Assembly (NCBI GenBank): GCA_037954665.1
Contig: JBBMOL010000023.1
Coordinates: 5,022,001-5,086,000, forward strand
Length of the DNA: 64,000 nt
DNA from: Laguncularia racemosa
Lineage: Eukaryota > Streptophyta > Magnoliopsida > Myrtales > Combretaceae
Direction of reading: 5' to 3'
Part shown: piece by piece, positions 48,271 to 60,180 of the stretch
Layout: each line of letters starts with the position of its first letter
Position numbering within the stretch: the stretch's first letter is position 1
Notes under the pieces: model-generated
Told to the model about the DNA's origin: nothing
Database searches by the model: none
Seen by the model: only the letters and a program-made list of their open reading frames with translations
Made by a program: the position numbers and the translations under genes

Positions 48271-49080
48271 GAATAGTAATTCGGCAAGGCAAAAAATTCT
48301 GCTAAATGTTAAATAGTTATCATGGAGGAGGATTCTATAAATAGTTATTTAATAATTATGTTCCCCCACTACCCCTCTCCTCCTCCTTCTTCATTTCCTC
48401 TTCTTCTTCTTTCCTACTCATACCCATGCTCTATGCACTAGATATAACCACCATGTGGACTAGACATCAATGGCAATTAAAATTTCAAAGGTTTTTTAAA
48501 ACCATTTTCTCTTCATTTTTGTTTTAAAAATATTTATTAATCAAAATTTCTTCTTTTTCATGTGATTGTCAATGAGTCTACTAAAACCTAGCACTAACGC
48601 CCATAGGATAAAAACTACTAAACACTTCTTATGCTTTTTGGGTGTGTTTTATTCTGTCAATACATTATAATTGTTCCAAGAGATGACGATTCATATAAAC
48701 AAGAACTTGAGTCCTTCTACAACATGCCTTGTGGTTTATTTGCATCCTTTAGGGAATCATATTTGCTTATTCCTTGTTCTTCTCTTCTTCCTCATGAAGT
48801 CATGCTAATAAACCATAAACCAAAGTTATGTTGTTTATTTGGTAGTGGTGGTTGATGATTGGTGTTTAGTAGTGGCTAGGATTTGGAATTAGGGTAAGTG
48901 AATGGTTTTAGCTTAATATATGTATGTATGTATATATGCATATGGGTATTTTTATAATTTTAATTTTATTCCTTGTATATATATATATTGTTCAATTAAA
49001 CAAAGTAATAGCTTATTACTTTTCTATTCCATTTGTATTGAATTGCAATTCAATTTATCCCTTATTTCATATGGTGAAGT
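48271..49080. repeat. Probable insertion of unknown type within element 3
   Basis: Between the protease and RT remnants lies about 800 bp with no retroelement homology. It has a pyrimidine-rich tract (about 48350-48430) and a TATATA stretch near 48980. The ends show weak inverted similarity (GCTTATTACACTGTTTA near 48247 against the reverse complement of TAAACAAAGTAATAGC near 48997-49012). It may be a MITE-like element. Confidence 0.35.
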
Positions 49081-50570
49081 GAATGGACCATAAGCTCCCC
49101 ACTTGCCTTCCACGATTATGGTTGCCAACATTGTGTGTTGCTTCTTTCCCCATAATTCCATGATTAGTAAGTTAACAAGTTTTGTGCATCGGCTTCATAA
49201 TTGAAAGGGTCTTCTATAGGGGGATAAAAATGAACTTGTTCATACTATGTATCACGTTGAATTCATGCATCTTAAGAACAATCAAGTCTATGAGCATCTT
49301 CCTTGAAGAAACTTCTTTTGCAGAGTTTTTACATACTTTGTATTAGATTGAGCCATCACCAAGTGCTGTGCTCATAGATAGAGGAAATTCCAATTAATCT
49401 ATAACTAAATTGCATGCAAGAACACAAAAATGTGACATATATGAATGCGATGCATTAGTATCAAAAAGTACATATGCTTGTGAAATAGGTTTGAAAGTGT
49501 ACCTTCCATGGTATTAACATTTGAGGAGATCCTCTGATGCATAGCATACACTCTTGTTTACCCCTTAAAATTCTTAACTTACTTGTTTACTTAAGTCGAG
49601 GTTGACTTTTGTTCCCTCATTTTATGTCCTCTTTGCTTACAGAGAAATCAAAACACTGGTAGCAGGATTGGTTTTGGACAAGTTGTACTCTTGTGACCCA
49701 TTTTAAGTTTTTAACCACATGTAGAACATGCTCATAAGGTTCACTTATAATCTTCTTTCTTGTGAAGTCCCAAACAAATCTTACATCTTTAATCAGCATT
49801 GTAGAGTCTGTTGGCCTTATAGGCTTTGTAATCAAAGGCCTCTTCCCTCTCTCTTGGCTTGTCATGCTATCTATTACCTAAATTTTCCCCAGTAATACTT
49901 GTGCTCCACAACTATCAAACTCCTTGATCCTCCTCATTCCTCATTCTAACAACTTTTCTCTATTAACTATTGCTACATGACTAGCTAATTCAAATGATCA
50001 TATTTTATGGTGGAGGTGTAGATTAGAACCATATTTAAGAACTTTTGAATTTTTTTACTCTTCATCATTTTTGGTATAAACTTGATAAACCTATTCAACT
50101 TCAATTCATACTTTTCTACTGTCATGCATACTTGTCACAAGCTAAAGAACTCAGCTACCATCATATGGCACAGATTATTATAAAAGAACTTACTAAAAAT
50201 GCTTCCATAAAGACTTACCATGTGATCTTCTAGTTGATTAACATCCTTATAGCCTTCCACCAATCCAATGCTACACTATTTAGAAGGGACACTACATAAT
50301 CCACCTTTCTTATCCTAAGTTACCTTATGTCCAACAAAAACTTTTCTAAGTCTTCAATCTACTTTTGTGTCTTAAATATGACAAGTGGTTCTTGCCCTAA
50401 TTGGGTTAAAATGGTGCAATCATAGTTCTTGCCCTTAACACTTCATAAGAAAATCCGGTTGAGGCACTAATCCAATATCTTCTAATATAGCTTTGATTAT
50501 ATTCTATTAAGCTAATCATAGACCTCCCTATTAACAAAATGGTCCCATATTCTTACCTCAATACAATTTA
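49080..50570 (-). pseudogene. Gag and protease remnant of gypsy element 3
   Basis: Minus-strand scraps show gag (VSLLNSVALDWWKAI near 50290-50240), a knuckle-like CYQC with a Lys/Asp-rich stretch (49865-49617), and a protease active-site segment LFDTNASHSYMSHFC near 49460-49420 in place of the usual DTGAS or DSGAS. Many stops interrupt it. Leader and 5' LTR should lie above 50570 but were not recognised. Confidence 0.5.
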
Positions 50571-51446
50571 TTAAGCATTGGAAAAATCACAAGTGAGGGA
50601 ATTAATGTTTGTAGTTAAACTCAGATAAAGGATCGAACTTTCAAATTGTTGAAATAGAAAATCAACATTATACTAAATGGTTAAAATAGAATATTGAACT
50701 TTCAAATAGTAATTAATGTTATATTAAGTGGTTCAAATAAATGATTCATTGCTATTATGTAAATGTGCCATGTCAACTCAATTTAATGGAGTCATAATAG
50801 TGCCATAAAAGGATCTCCTATTTGAACTATTTAACATAATATTAATACTATATTTTGACTACTTAAAAATTCATTTTTTGGTCTAAATTTGATCTCAAAC
50901 ATTGATTTCTTGCTTATAATTTTCCCATTAAGAATTAGATAGAGCACACTATTTGTGTTTCTAAGAATAAAAAAGGCTTAAAAACTGCAATTAAATTTTT
51001 TAATTTTATCTTGCATGTAAGCATTGTGCTCTTTTTGTGAGTGGTGCACAAATTTGTTTTAAAAACAATTTTATAACAACACACCAATAAGTGAACCTAG
51101 TTGTGCATTGCAGTAATAAAAACTAGTGACATCTGAAGTCATTGTCAGCAACTCTAAACCAATTTCTAGACTATTTAAACTAGCCTAATTAATGCGAAAA
51201 TGTCACCAAGTCAAGAGATTATAAAGAATCTAATTGTGTGGGCCACATTTGAGTTATCCCTTGATAATTAATTTATGCCTCTAAGATATATTATGACTAT
51301 TTAATTGGTTTTTAAACACATCCATAAAGATGCACTTCTATTTCGAGTTGTGATGATTTTAATTACAACAAAGATGTCCTTTTTAAGTTGATTATTTATA
51401 ATCATTCATTATGTAGTTAAATCGCTGTACAAATTTGACTACCTTA

Positions 51447-51598
51447 ATCAATGTCAATTTTCAAGCATATGTTTGTATCACAAAAAATTAATATTAATCA
51501 TATTAAGAACATGAGTCCTAAAATCAATATCAATTTTCAAGCATATGTCCATGTAATAAAAAATGAATACTAATCGCATTAAGAACATAAATCCTAAA
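51447..51598. repeat. Tandem duplication, 76-bp unit
   Basis: Two diverged copies starting ATCAATGTCAATTTTCAAGC (51447) and ATCAATATCAATTTTCAAGC (51523), both running to a TCCTAAA motif. Confidence 0.8.
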
Positions 51599-53009
51599 GT
51601 TAATTTAACCCACATGTATCCATGATAATATTAAACTAATCTTAATCTACTATAGAGAAAACTATCCATTCTTTTCAAATTTTTTTAAAGTTTTATTCAT
51701 AAAAAATTGTTGGCCAAACAATAAATTCAAAAATTATGAAATATAATCAAGTATAAAACAACTACACCATAAACCAATAGTGAAAACCTCACTAAATGCA
51801 AAAATAAGAAACATAAACTAAATTTGTAGAAAAGGAAAAGAAGACACTTATTTGTGTTTTTTAGACTGCATGTGTTTGCAATATGTCTTCTCTAAGTAAT
51901 TATGGCATTTCTTGAACTTTACACAGCCTTGAAACTTAGGGATGGTGATTGGGGTTTGTGGGAGAATGGATAAATTAAAATATTTTGAAGTTTGCCCATA
52001 CAGCAACATGACAAATCTATTTGTAGATTTTCCATAGCTAGGAACTTTGTTCAACTCTTTCCAATTCAAATGAAGTGGTTTGTGGTGGTTGTAGCACAAA
52101 CAAGGGTACCTTAAGCTTTATTTAAATCTCATATGCATGAGAGTTGAACGAATCATGTCGAGTTGAATCTATCTCCTAGTTTCTTACTTTGTTCGAATTT
52201 TCCCATCTATCTTTGGATGACGTCTTCAGTATGGACTTATTCAACTCTTCCTCTTTGTCAACTTTGAATGAAGTCATGTGTATGCATTGTTCTCCAAGTT
52301 TTATAATTCATTTAGAGCTCATCAAACATGCTCCTAAGTCACTAGTTGTACTCTATTGCATCTTCCTCCACTTTCTTCATCATTTCTTACCTTTACTTAG
52401 CTTGCGTACTTGAGTTCCAAGTCAAGCACGTTCTTAACAAATATCACAATACACCATAAGTGTAGCATAAAGGTGGACTAATGAAAGAATATTCGTTAAA
52501 AAGAAACTATTACTACTTCCACTATTTTTACAATCTATTTAATGTTGCCTAAATAATAGCTTTAAAGAATTATACACTATATGTGTAGATTCAAATAGCT
52601 AGTTTTTTATAATATAGATTAATCATAAAATTATAGACAACAATGGAAAAGCATGCAATTCCCAAATATTGATAATACATTTATGAGAAAGACCATTAGG
52701 ATAAATTGAATAGATTTTTTTTCTAACATCTACAAGAATTTTTTTTAAATCATAAAAAAAAAATCAAGGTATCTTAACACACTATAAAGTATCCTAGAAA
52801 ATAATCTAAATTCAATTTTTAGCCTCTTTTTATACAAAAATTACTAACCTTAGCTATTTTGTTATAAAATCTAAAAAGTTCATAAAAGAAAAGATAACCC
52901 CTTTCCCTCTCTCTTACTCCTTCCCCTTTTATTTTGCAACGAACTTCCAACATAAGAAATCTTACTACTTGCATAAGATTATTTCACTATAAATGGATTC
53001 TAATTGATG

Positions 53010-53640
53010 TAATAATCTGTTCAAGGAAAGCAAGAAAGAAGGATTATTAATTGTATGGGAAGTCGTTGATAGGGGTACAATGACTTAGAGATTTCCTCAA
53101 TTCAATGGTGTTTATCGAGCTGTAAAGGAGATGTGGCTGTAGGACATGTGGCAAATAGTGATGAAGGGATTTCCATATTATCAAGGAGGGTAAGAAGGTG
53201 GGATTATTGATCGAGGTGATAATCTATTCAAGAAAGGTAAGAAAGGAGGATTATTGATCATATGGGAAATTGTTGATAAGGGTACGATGATTTATAGATT
53301 TTCTTGATTTTGTAATGTTTGCCAAAAGGTAAGGAAATTTAGATTTCAATATATATATATTATGACAAAGGGATCTTATTAATCTATTTTGGTTTTTCAT
53401 TAAGGAAATTAAAGAGTAAAGGAGATATGATTGTGAGACAAGTGGAAAATAATGATCAAGGGATTTCCATGTTATCAACACATTCATTAAATTTCCATAA
53501 TAGAATATTTCATGATAAAGGGACTTTATTAATCTAAGTTGGTTTTTCATTGAGGAAATTAAAGAGTGAAGGAGCCATGATTATAGGACAAGCGGGTTAC
53601 AGTGATTAAGGGATTTTTACATTATTGGCATGTTTATTAT
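53010..53640. repeat. Complex imperfect repeat array
   Basis: Block A (AAGAAAGGAGGATTATTGAT type) occurs near 53025 and 53225. Block B (TTATTAATCTA, GGTTTTTCATT, GGAAATTAAAGAGT) occurs near 53370 and 53525. AAGGGATTTCCAT-like units recur at about 53165, 53458 and 53605. Confidence 0.75.
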
Positions 53641-54949
53641 GAGGTAGGTGAACTAAGCCTAATCCAAGTACATTTTATCCCAGGGAATTAGATAAAACTA
53701 ACCTTAGGAGTATAATTCTAAAATTAGAGAATTATAACTTTAAAATTTAGGAATTAAATCACTTTTTTGTTAGATTTATGATACTAATGTAAAACTCATG
53801 GAGACTATAGAAATTTCGGAGGAATTATTGAACTTTTATGATAATAATAAAAAAGTATAAGGGTGGAACTAAGTGATTTCTTGCAATAACAATAATCTTG
53901 ATGGTTTCAAGACTAACAAATATTAAAGAAAGGATTTTAGAGTTAGAAATTCAACTTGGGATTTCGTATGTTAAGCTCCCAAAAAAGAAAATTGAAAAGA
54001 GTACGAATAATAGGAAAGTGGCTGATTGAGTTGAAGGAAGGCCAACCGCATTTTAAACTTAGCCAACTTGGTTGAAGTTTAGGTTATTTAAGTTGGGCGA
54101 AAGGGGAATTTAGTTGACCATGTTAAGTAGTAGGGTTGGTGAGTTAGGGTGTGAAGAAACTACAATGCCCATAGCTTTAAAAGTAGATCAATTGAGATGC
54201 TTCTTTAGAAATTTAGTGTAAAGAAACTACTCTATATAATGAATTCAACTAATGATTTAAAATAAAGAAATGTAAGAACAAAAATTGTATGGATTGAATG
54301 TATTTTGCATGCATTATTTCTATAATGGACTTTGTTGCTCACCCATATATATTTAAGGTGTAACAAGTTTAAGTTTTAGGATGTTGGCCTTGTCATAATT
54401 ACCTTGATTATGAATTGTGATATGGGGATGGAATCGATAATAGTGCATTTGTTGATCACAAAGGTTAATAGACTTAGTTCTAGTTATGGAGATATATTGA
54501 TTCTCAGTAGATCTCTATTTTGAAAACTGTTGATGGATTTGATATGTTTAGGATTCCTTTTAGTAGACTATACTATGAAATATCAATTTGTGGACAAACA
54601 CATATTTAAAATTTAGAAAAATGAAATAATATGATCTTTCATCATGGATTCTACTTAGAAATTTATAAATATTATATATTTCTATCGTGTATAAAAATAT
54701 ATGATAGAGCCATCAAACACATTATTATTTTCAAAATCACTTTCTTGGCCCAAGAACTAAGGAAACCCACTCTTTGTCCATTTAAAAGAAAACAAAAACT
54801 TTCATTGATTGCATCGAATAAAGATATAGTACTAAATGGAAAATGAAAAATATCACTAAGAAACACAATAGAGTTCAAAAGTTGTTAATTAAACAAAGAA
54901 TAAGAAAACCTAAAGCAAGGCCCACGTTTGCTTGCTGAAAGTGAGAGTC

Positions 54950-55714
54950 GAGTCCAGTTCTTTCAATCTTCAGCGTTCACGTAGCAAAGCTAAGCAATTG
55001 AATCGAGACACACACACACACACAAAAACCCTCTCTCTCTCTCTTCCCCCCCCCCCCCCCCCCCCAATTTAGAACCCAGGGATAGAACGAATAGAAGGCC
55101 ACCATGAATTCTTTTTACTCAATGTCTCTCTCTCTCTCTCGCTCTTTTATGGCTTCCTAATTCGTAGACCAAGAGAGAATATGATTTTTCTCGAGTCAAC
55201 TCGGAGTTAACTCAGCTCAACACTTAGCTTGTACGTCGTTTAATAAAACTCATAGCTCTCTCCCTTTCTTACTCGCCGATTTGTTTCTTCAAGATCTCAA
55301 CTTTATGCCCAGGTTTACAATTTCATGCTTTATTTCTTCTGAATTCGACTTCAATGTTCTGCTTTATACGTCAATTTCATGTCGCCAATCCCGGTGACGC
55401 AATTTTTGTTAAACTATGCTAATTGTCGCCCAAAATTAGGGTTTTTTTGGTTACTTACCTCTTTGGAATGAGCAATTAGGGGTTTTTGTAATTGCAGAGG
55501 AAGTAATTAGGGTTTTGAATTGCGATGTCAGATTGGGTTTCTGGGTATCTGCCTTTTTTGGATTTTGTTATCAAGATTGGATTTTGATGTGTTTTTTAAT
55601 GAAGTTTCGATTTTTATGATCTGGGTTTGTAAATTTAGAGAGCGAGGTGAAAGAGTTTGGTTCTGGGATTGCTTAACTTGTGGGGATTGCGGAAATTAGG
55701 GTTTTTTTTTGGTG
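54950..55714 (+). promoter_or_regulatory. Upstream region and 5' UTR of the RING gene
   Basis: The stretch holds (AC)n at about 55010-55023, (CT)n at 55031-55044 and a run of 20 C at 55046-55065. A second CT run follows near 55126-55142. CT tracts near plant transcription starts are common, so transcription may begin close to 55030-55140. No clear TATA box was found. Confidence 0.5.
55313..55497 (+). other. Candidate 5' UTR intron of the RING gene
   Basis: The donor CAG|GTTTAC and acceptor TTGCAG|AGGAAG enclose 185 bases of T-rich, intron-like DNA. The following leader runs about 220 bases to the ATG. Based on splice-site consensus only. Confidence 0.45.
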
Positions 55715-57007
55715 ATGGAAGATGAGAATAATTCCGATACAGTTCATCTTGATTTGAACTTAGTACCTGTTCCTGAGCAAGGATCAGCGTCAGTAGTTCC
55801 TGGAGAGCCGGTGAATTCGGATGAGTGGGTTGAAAACCCTAGGAGATTGAGTGAAGCTGCTGGATTTAGGCCTGGACATCGGTTTAGATGGCGTGTCCAA
55901 GTTCCGCCCGAGGCGCCTAGAATACCGATGGAGATAGAGCCCTTGGTGATTAATAATACTAGCAATGGGACTACATTACAGGCTGGTGAAGGTAGTGCTC
56001 CTGCCGGGGATAGAACAAATGATACACCTAAGACATGTGAGAATAACATGGGGTTTCGGGATGATGTTGAGATGGAGAAGCAAGATGATATTCAGAAGGG
56101 CAGTGGCACAGATGGGAGCTTTTTTGATTGTAATATATGTTTTGACTTGGCTAGAGAACCTGTTGTGACTTGTTGTGGTCATCTATTCTGTTGGCCATGC
56201 CTCTACCAATGGTTACATGTACATTCGGATGTGAAGGAATGTCCTGTTTGCAAGGGAGAGGTTACTGATAAGAATCTCACCCCCATATATGGTCGTGGGA
56301 GCAATAACCGTGCTCCAGAGGTTGATCGAAGTCTTAATATCCCAATGAGACCAAAGGCTTGTCGTGTGGAAAGTTTGAGGCAAGCTCTCCAGAGAACAAA
56401 TTATAACTTCCCAATGGAAGAGATGATTCGGCGACTGGGGAATCGGTTTGATTTGACCCGGGATTTGATGCAACCACAAGACTCCGATGATACTCGTGAG
56501 ACAGCTGGACGGTCGAATTTGCTGCTAAATAGGCTGATGTCTGCTCGAGCATTTCGTAGAGGGCAGAATCCAACTCCAACAGCAAATGAAGCTGGAGATT
56601 TTCTTCCATCTAGTGCTGCTAGCAATGAGGCAAGAGAAGAGCGCAGGCTACAGTCTTTCCTGTTTAGGTCCCCATCTTATAGGAATCGCACACTTACTTC
56701 GCTTACATCTGCGCTGAGCTCTGCAGAAAGGTTATCTGAAAGGTTGTTTGAGGCATATGTTCATGGTCATGCTCATACAGTGGGAAGAAATGAGCAACAG
56801 CTGCCTCTAGTAGATGACAGGGATTCTTTCTCAAGCATTGCTGCAGTCATAAACTCAGAAAGCCAAATGGACACTGCTGTGGAGATTGATTCCATGGGAT
56901 CCCTGTCAACCTCAACTTCAACTTCTAGAAGAAGGAATGAACCTTCTAGGGTTTCAGATGTTGATAGTGGAGATTCCCGAGCTCCCAGAAGGAGAAGATT
57001 GGATTAA
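55715..57007 (+). CDS. RING-HC finger E3 ubiquitin ligase
   Basis: An intact 430-residue single coding exon. The first true ATG of the frame is 55715 (MEDENNSDTVHLDLNLVP); codons just before it are TTG and GTG. The C3HC4 RING is at residues 139-179: Cys139 and Cys142 (CNIC), Cys154, His156, Cys159, Cys162 and Cys176-Cys179 (CPVC). It is closest to the RMA/RNF5/RNF185 type (GHLFCWPCLYQWL). Such proteins bind an E2 enzyme and pass ubiquitin to a target. The N-terminal LDLNLVP and the long Ser/Arg-rich C-terminus ending in a basic cluster (RRRRLD) distinguish it from the short membrane-anchored RMA proteins; I see no membrane segment. Length and layout resemble Arabidopsis MUSE1/MUSE2, RING ligases that limit immune receptors; this is from memory and tentative. 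It is the only clearly functional gene in the window. Confidence 0.9.
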   Translation: MEDENNSDTVHLDLNLVPVPEQGSASVVPGEPVNSDEWVENPRRLSEAAGFRPGHRFRWRVQVPPEAPRIPMEIEPLVINNTSNGTTLQAGEGSAPAGDRTNDTPKTCENNMGFRDDVEMEKQDDIQKGSGTDGSFFDCNICFDLAREPVVTCCGHLFCWPCLYQWLHVHSDVKECPVCKGEVTDKNLTPIYGRGSNNRAPEVDRSLNIPMRPKACRVESLRQALQRTNYNFPMEEMIRRLGNRFDLTRDLMQPQDSDDTRETAGRSNLLLNRLMSARAFRRGQNPTPTANEAGDFLPSSAASNEAREERRLQSFLFRSPSYRNRTLTSLTSALSSAERLSERLFEAYVHGHAHTVGRNEQQLPLVDDRDSFSSIAAVINSESQMDTAVEIDSMGSLSTSTSTSRRRNEPSRVSDVDSGDSRAPRRRRLD

Positions 57008-57953
57008 AGAATTTTCACCGAGTGAGCTCTTTTTTTCATAGGTTGTTCAAAGATTTTAATAATCAACAGTTAAGTAAGTTTTAATTGTGTTTATCTTTTT
57101 TTTTTTTTCACTCATTATCTATCCTTTACTGTAATTATAGCTCAGTGGAAACTTCAAACCTTTGGTCATTGAATTATAAGTTACCTATGGAAGTCAGTGC
57201 CACGGCATTACTACCTGGTCAATGTTCTGATAAGGTGGATATGCTTCTATTATTTAGATATCAGATTTCTTTGACATAACCAAACTATTATACTTCTGTA
57301 TTTCTGTTGCAGGGTTCATCTGCCCTTGTATCTTTCCCTATAAAAATTACAAGTTGTCTTTTCCAAGTTAGTAACATTTCCACAAATGGCAGTTTCTTTC
57401 ACCTTATTAGTGGCTTCTGAAGTGTCTAGGATGGTGCTTGTATTATGCTATTGAGTCGGGTATTGATTGCAGTGGATGTTCCCTGGGCTGTTTTCCTGTT
57501 CCCTCTTGCATATTGGCATATGCCATTACATCTTTCTCTAATCTTCATGATTGTGTTATATCATCTTTCACCAATCCTCTTAACGGTTACATATGTGCTG
57601 AGCTTGGCTCATAACTTTAATCAAGCATGAGAATCACCTAACAAAAGGTGGTTCTTGTGCCGGAATTTTGTTAGAGGACTGAGGTTTGATTGAATATGAT
57701 ACATAGAAGTTTCAGACTTTGATAAATGATAAATGTAGCGAAAGGCTCAAAGCCTGGAGATTGATACTGGCGGTTAACGTTTACATTAAAAGTGATGAAG
57801 AATTCCTCCTTAATGGAAAATACTTCCCGACTTGCTTATCATCCAGTAAATAGAGGTTAGGTCGGAGTGGTGTCACCATCTTAATGCTTAGTGTCGTCAA
57901 TCCATCTTTACCGGTGACTCTACTTAGTTTTCATTACTGCCACCATTATTATT
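57008..57953 (+). other. 3' UTR and spacer after the RING gene
   Basis: T-rich DNA typical of a 3' UTR follows the stop codon. I see no second gene. No polyadenylation signal could be singled out with confidence. Confidence 0.4.
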
Positions 57954-58428
57954 TTATTCTGTAAATAAAGATAAAATAAGATTAAAGAATGCTTTCTGCA
58001 AAATATAAGCTAAAGAAGGCCGGTGCTGGAGCTTGTCTCGTGTAATAACGTCAGCGATTTTTGTGAGAGAGAACATGCGAACAAGAGAAGCTTTTGGGGA
58101 AGGATTTTTATCTAAAGAAATGGCCTTTAATGTGCACTCAAAGCTCTTACTAAGATTCGGAATAGGGCTCGCCATCGGATATGGGGCATTCATTTCTGCT
58201 TTAACTAGAAACGATCATTTCACAGGAGGCTTTGCTGCAAACTGTCTTAAATTCCTTCAGTGTTTCTTTTATTTTTTTGTTCCTGTGTGTGTGTGTAGAG
58301 AATGCTTAAATGGTTGCCTGATGAGAATGTATGGTAGGGATGATAGACAATGTAACTCATTCTTTGGAATTGAATTCTTCTCTTCTACTAATAGAAGTTA
58401 TGATGATTGTAATGAAATTGGAAAGTAA
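57954..58428. other. Region open on both strands, unidentified
   Basis: The plus strand is open from 58033 to 58428 (131 codons; includes a hydrophobic stretch LLLRFGIGLAIGYGAFISAL). The minus strand is open from 58193 to 57954 (79 codons; NAPYPMASPIPNLSKSFECT). The shared part, about 58033-58193, has a more coding-like and GC-richer composition than its flanks. I do not recognise either product and cannot tell whether this is a gene fragment or an RNA-derived copy. Confidence 0.2.
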
Positions 58429-59924
58429 TGAAGTCATAGTTTCTTAATTCATCCTATTCCACATTCTAATCCAACTCTTATATGAACTACGGGAATTTGC
58501 TGTCTCTAGAATCTTATTCTAGGGAAAAAAAAAAAAAAAAAACACCCAAGCGGGATATAAATGATAAAAGGGTATCCATTTTATGAAAGGAAAATGATGG
58601 GGATCCCTTCCTTATATGGGAAGACTGACGATTATGAAGCCCATTCCGGTAAATTTAATTGTAACAAGAAAAGAGAGGGAGTAAGAGAGACAACAGGAGG
58701 ATTATATAGTGTCAAAAATTAGCTTGCTCTGTTTTTTTTTTTTTTTTTTTTTTGGGAAATTAGCTTTTGCTCTGTTTAAAGGAAGATTGAGAGAATAAGT
58801 GACTACTAATTTTGAGGGTATATTGATTATTAAAGGCAAAAAAAAGAAAAGAAAAAGAAAGAACTTTTTGGAAGATTGATAACAATATCTATAAATTGGA
58901 GATAGAAATGGTAGAGAGGTAGCAATAGCATGCCCACATGGCCAAGCCCGGAAGCTTATTTGCAATGGGCTTTGGATACCATCAAAGATCCTGTTTACTT
59001 CTTTCTCATATAAATGTCTGCTACTCCTACCCAATTATAACAAGGCTACGTCCTCCTTCCCTCAATCTGCCAAAATTTAGAGTAAGGGAGCTGCTACGGT
59101 TTTGTCATTGGGACGAAAAATTATTGATCCCATAATTTTGGTTTTATGTATCGTACCCCTTTATATATATATATATATATATATTATATCTTTTATTGTC
59201 TGTAATTCGAGGGTGCTGTGTTGGGATCTTCACTAAAAATAATCTTATAATGTTGGAGATATGGCACATGAGACCAAAATTATGATACAAGAGCATGATG
59301 TTGGAGATATGGCCCATAATTTCCGGTTTGATTTTGATTTCAATATTCTCCAACACGAGCATTTTGGTTTGCTTTTATTTAAACATAAATAAATAAATAA
59401 AATACCAAATGGATTGAAATGTAGAAGTTATTATTTAAATAGTTTTAGAGATTAATGGTGTAGATGTTACATACACAAATCACAACTTTTTGTAACGTAA
59501 GACGTACTTGTGTAAGTATATACATACATACATACACACACATATATATATATATAAAACTAAACTAAATATATGGCATAATATAATATAATATAACCTA
59601 TCTTATATACGGTGGGATTCATGGCTTATATTACACATTTAATGTAAAGGACGTTTACAATATTGTGATATACATGATAATGGTCAAAAAAAGGAATACA
59701 ATACAATAGAACAGCTCTGATGCTACAGTTACAATCAATATCTGCCCACTGTCTGATTGGGCTTAGGACATTTATTTTTCTCCCAACAACAGAAGTAAAA
59801 TTTTTATTAATAAAATCAGGAAATATCAAACCCTAATGGGTGGAGTTAAACTCTTATCCACCGAAATTGAGCCTCCACAAAAGAATCTAATAAAAGAAAG
59901 ATAACGATAAAAGAAGTTATTTAT
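58429..59924. other. Gene-free stretch with homopolymers and simple repeats
   Basis: Notable are an A run near 58526-58543, a T run at 58733-58753, (TA)n at about 59162-59183, and repeated TTGGAGATATGGC at about 59251 and 59301. No gene is supported. Confidence 0.4.
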
Positions 59925-60180
59925 TTATTTTTAATTCTCTAACTCTCCTAGCCAAATAGTCTGCTGGTTTGTTAGATTCTCTCAAAGCGTGAGCTATAGA
60001 AGCTTTTAGTTGCTGCATTAATAATTTTATTCTTTTGATTTGATGAAAAGCATTTCATCTTGAATTATATGGAGAATATAGCCAATGAACCATTGCCAAG
60101 GAATCCACATCTGTGATTACATTCTTCGGATTCTATTGAAAGCAATAAGTTGGCCCTTCAACGGGTGCTAGCTCAACCCA
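59925..60180 (-). pseudogene. LINE-type RNase H remnant
   Basis: The minus strand encodes an RNase H-like end: DVDSLAMVHWLYSPYN followed by IKRIKLLMQQLKASIAHALRESNKPADYLA. The catalytic Asp (VDS) and the His/Arg/Asn/Ala-Asp motif match the RNase H domain at the end of plant LINE polyproteins (also found in RVT_3 proteins). One in-frame stop (near 60055) is present. No reverse transcriptase was found upstream, so this is a truncated end or an orphan fragment. Confidence 0.55.

Larger units (their letters stand above)
40730..50570 (-). mobile_element. Strongly decayed Ty3/gypsy element (element 3), split by element 4
   Basis: Minus-strand remnants occur in polyprotein order from right to left: gag (about 50560-49900), knuckle and protease (about 49865-49080), RT (48270-47500), RNase H (47300-46980) and integrase (46960-46504, then 41760-40730). 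The sequence resembles the Tekay/Del chromoviruses, as in element 2. Element 4 sits inside its integrase region. Boundaries and LTRs could not be fixed. Confidence 0.65.
50570..54949. other. Gene-free stretch with local repeats
   Basis: I see no supported gene. It contains the diverged 76-bp duplication (51447-51598), a repeat array (53010-53640) and a dispersed repeat (50610-50760). Small frames such as 51848-52099 on the minus strand match nothing I know. Confidence 0.4.

Noticed and set aside
48631..48855. 74-codon plus-strand frame in the insertion within gypsy element 3
   Set aside because: No recognised domain, no coding context and unusual composition.
51447..51598. CRISPR-like repeats
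   Set aside because: Only two long, diverged copies in a plant nuclear context; a simple tandem duplication.
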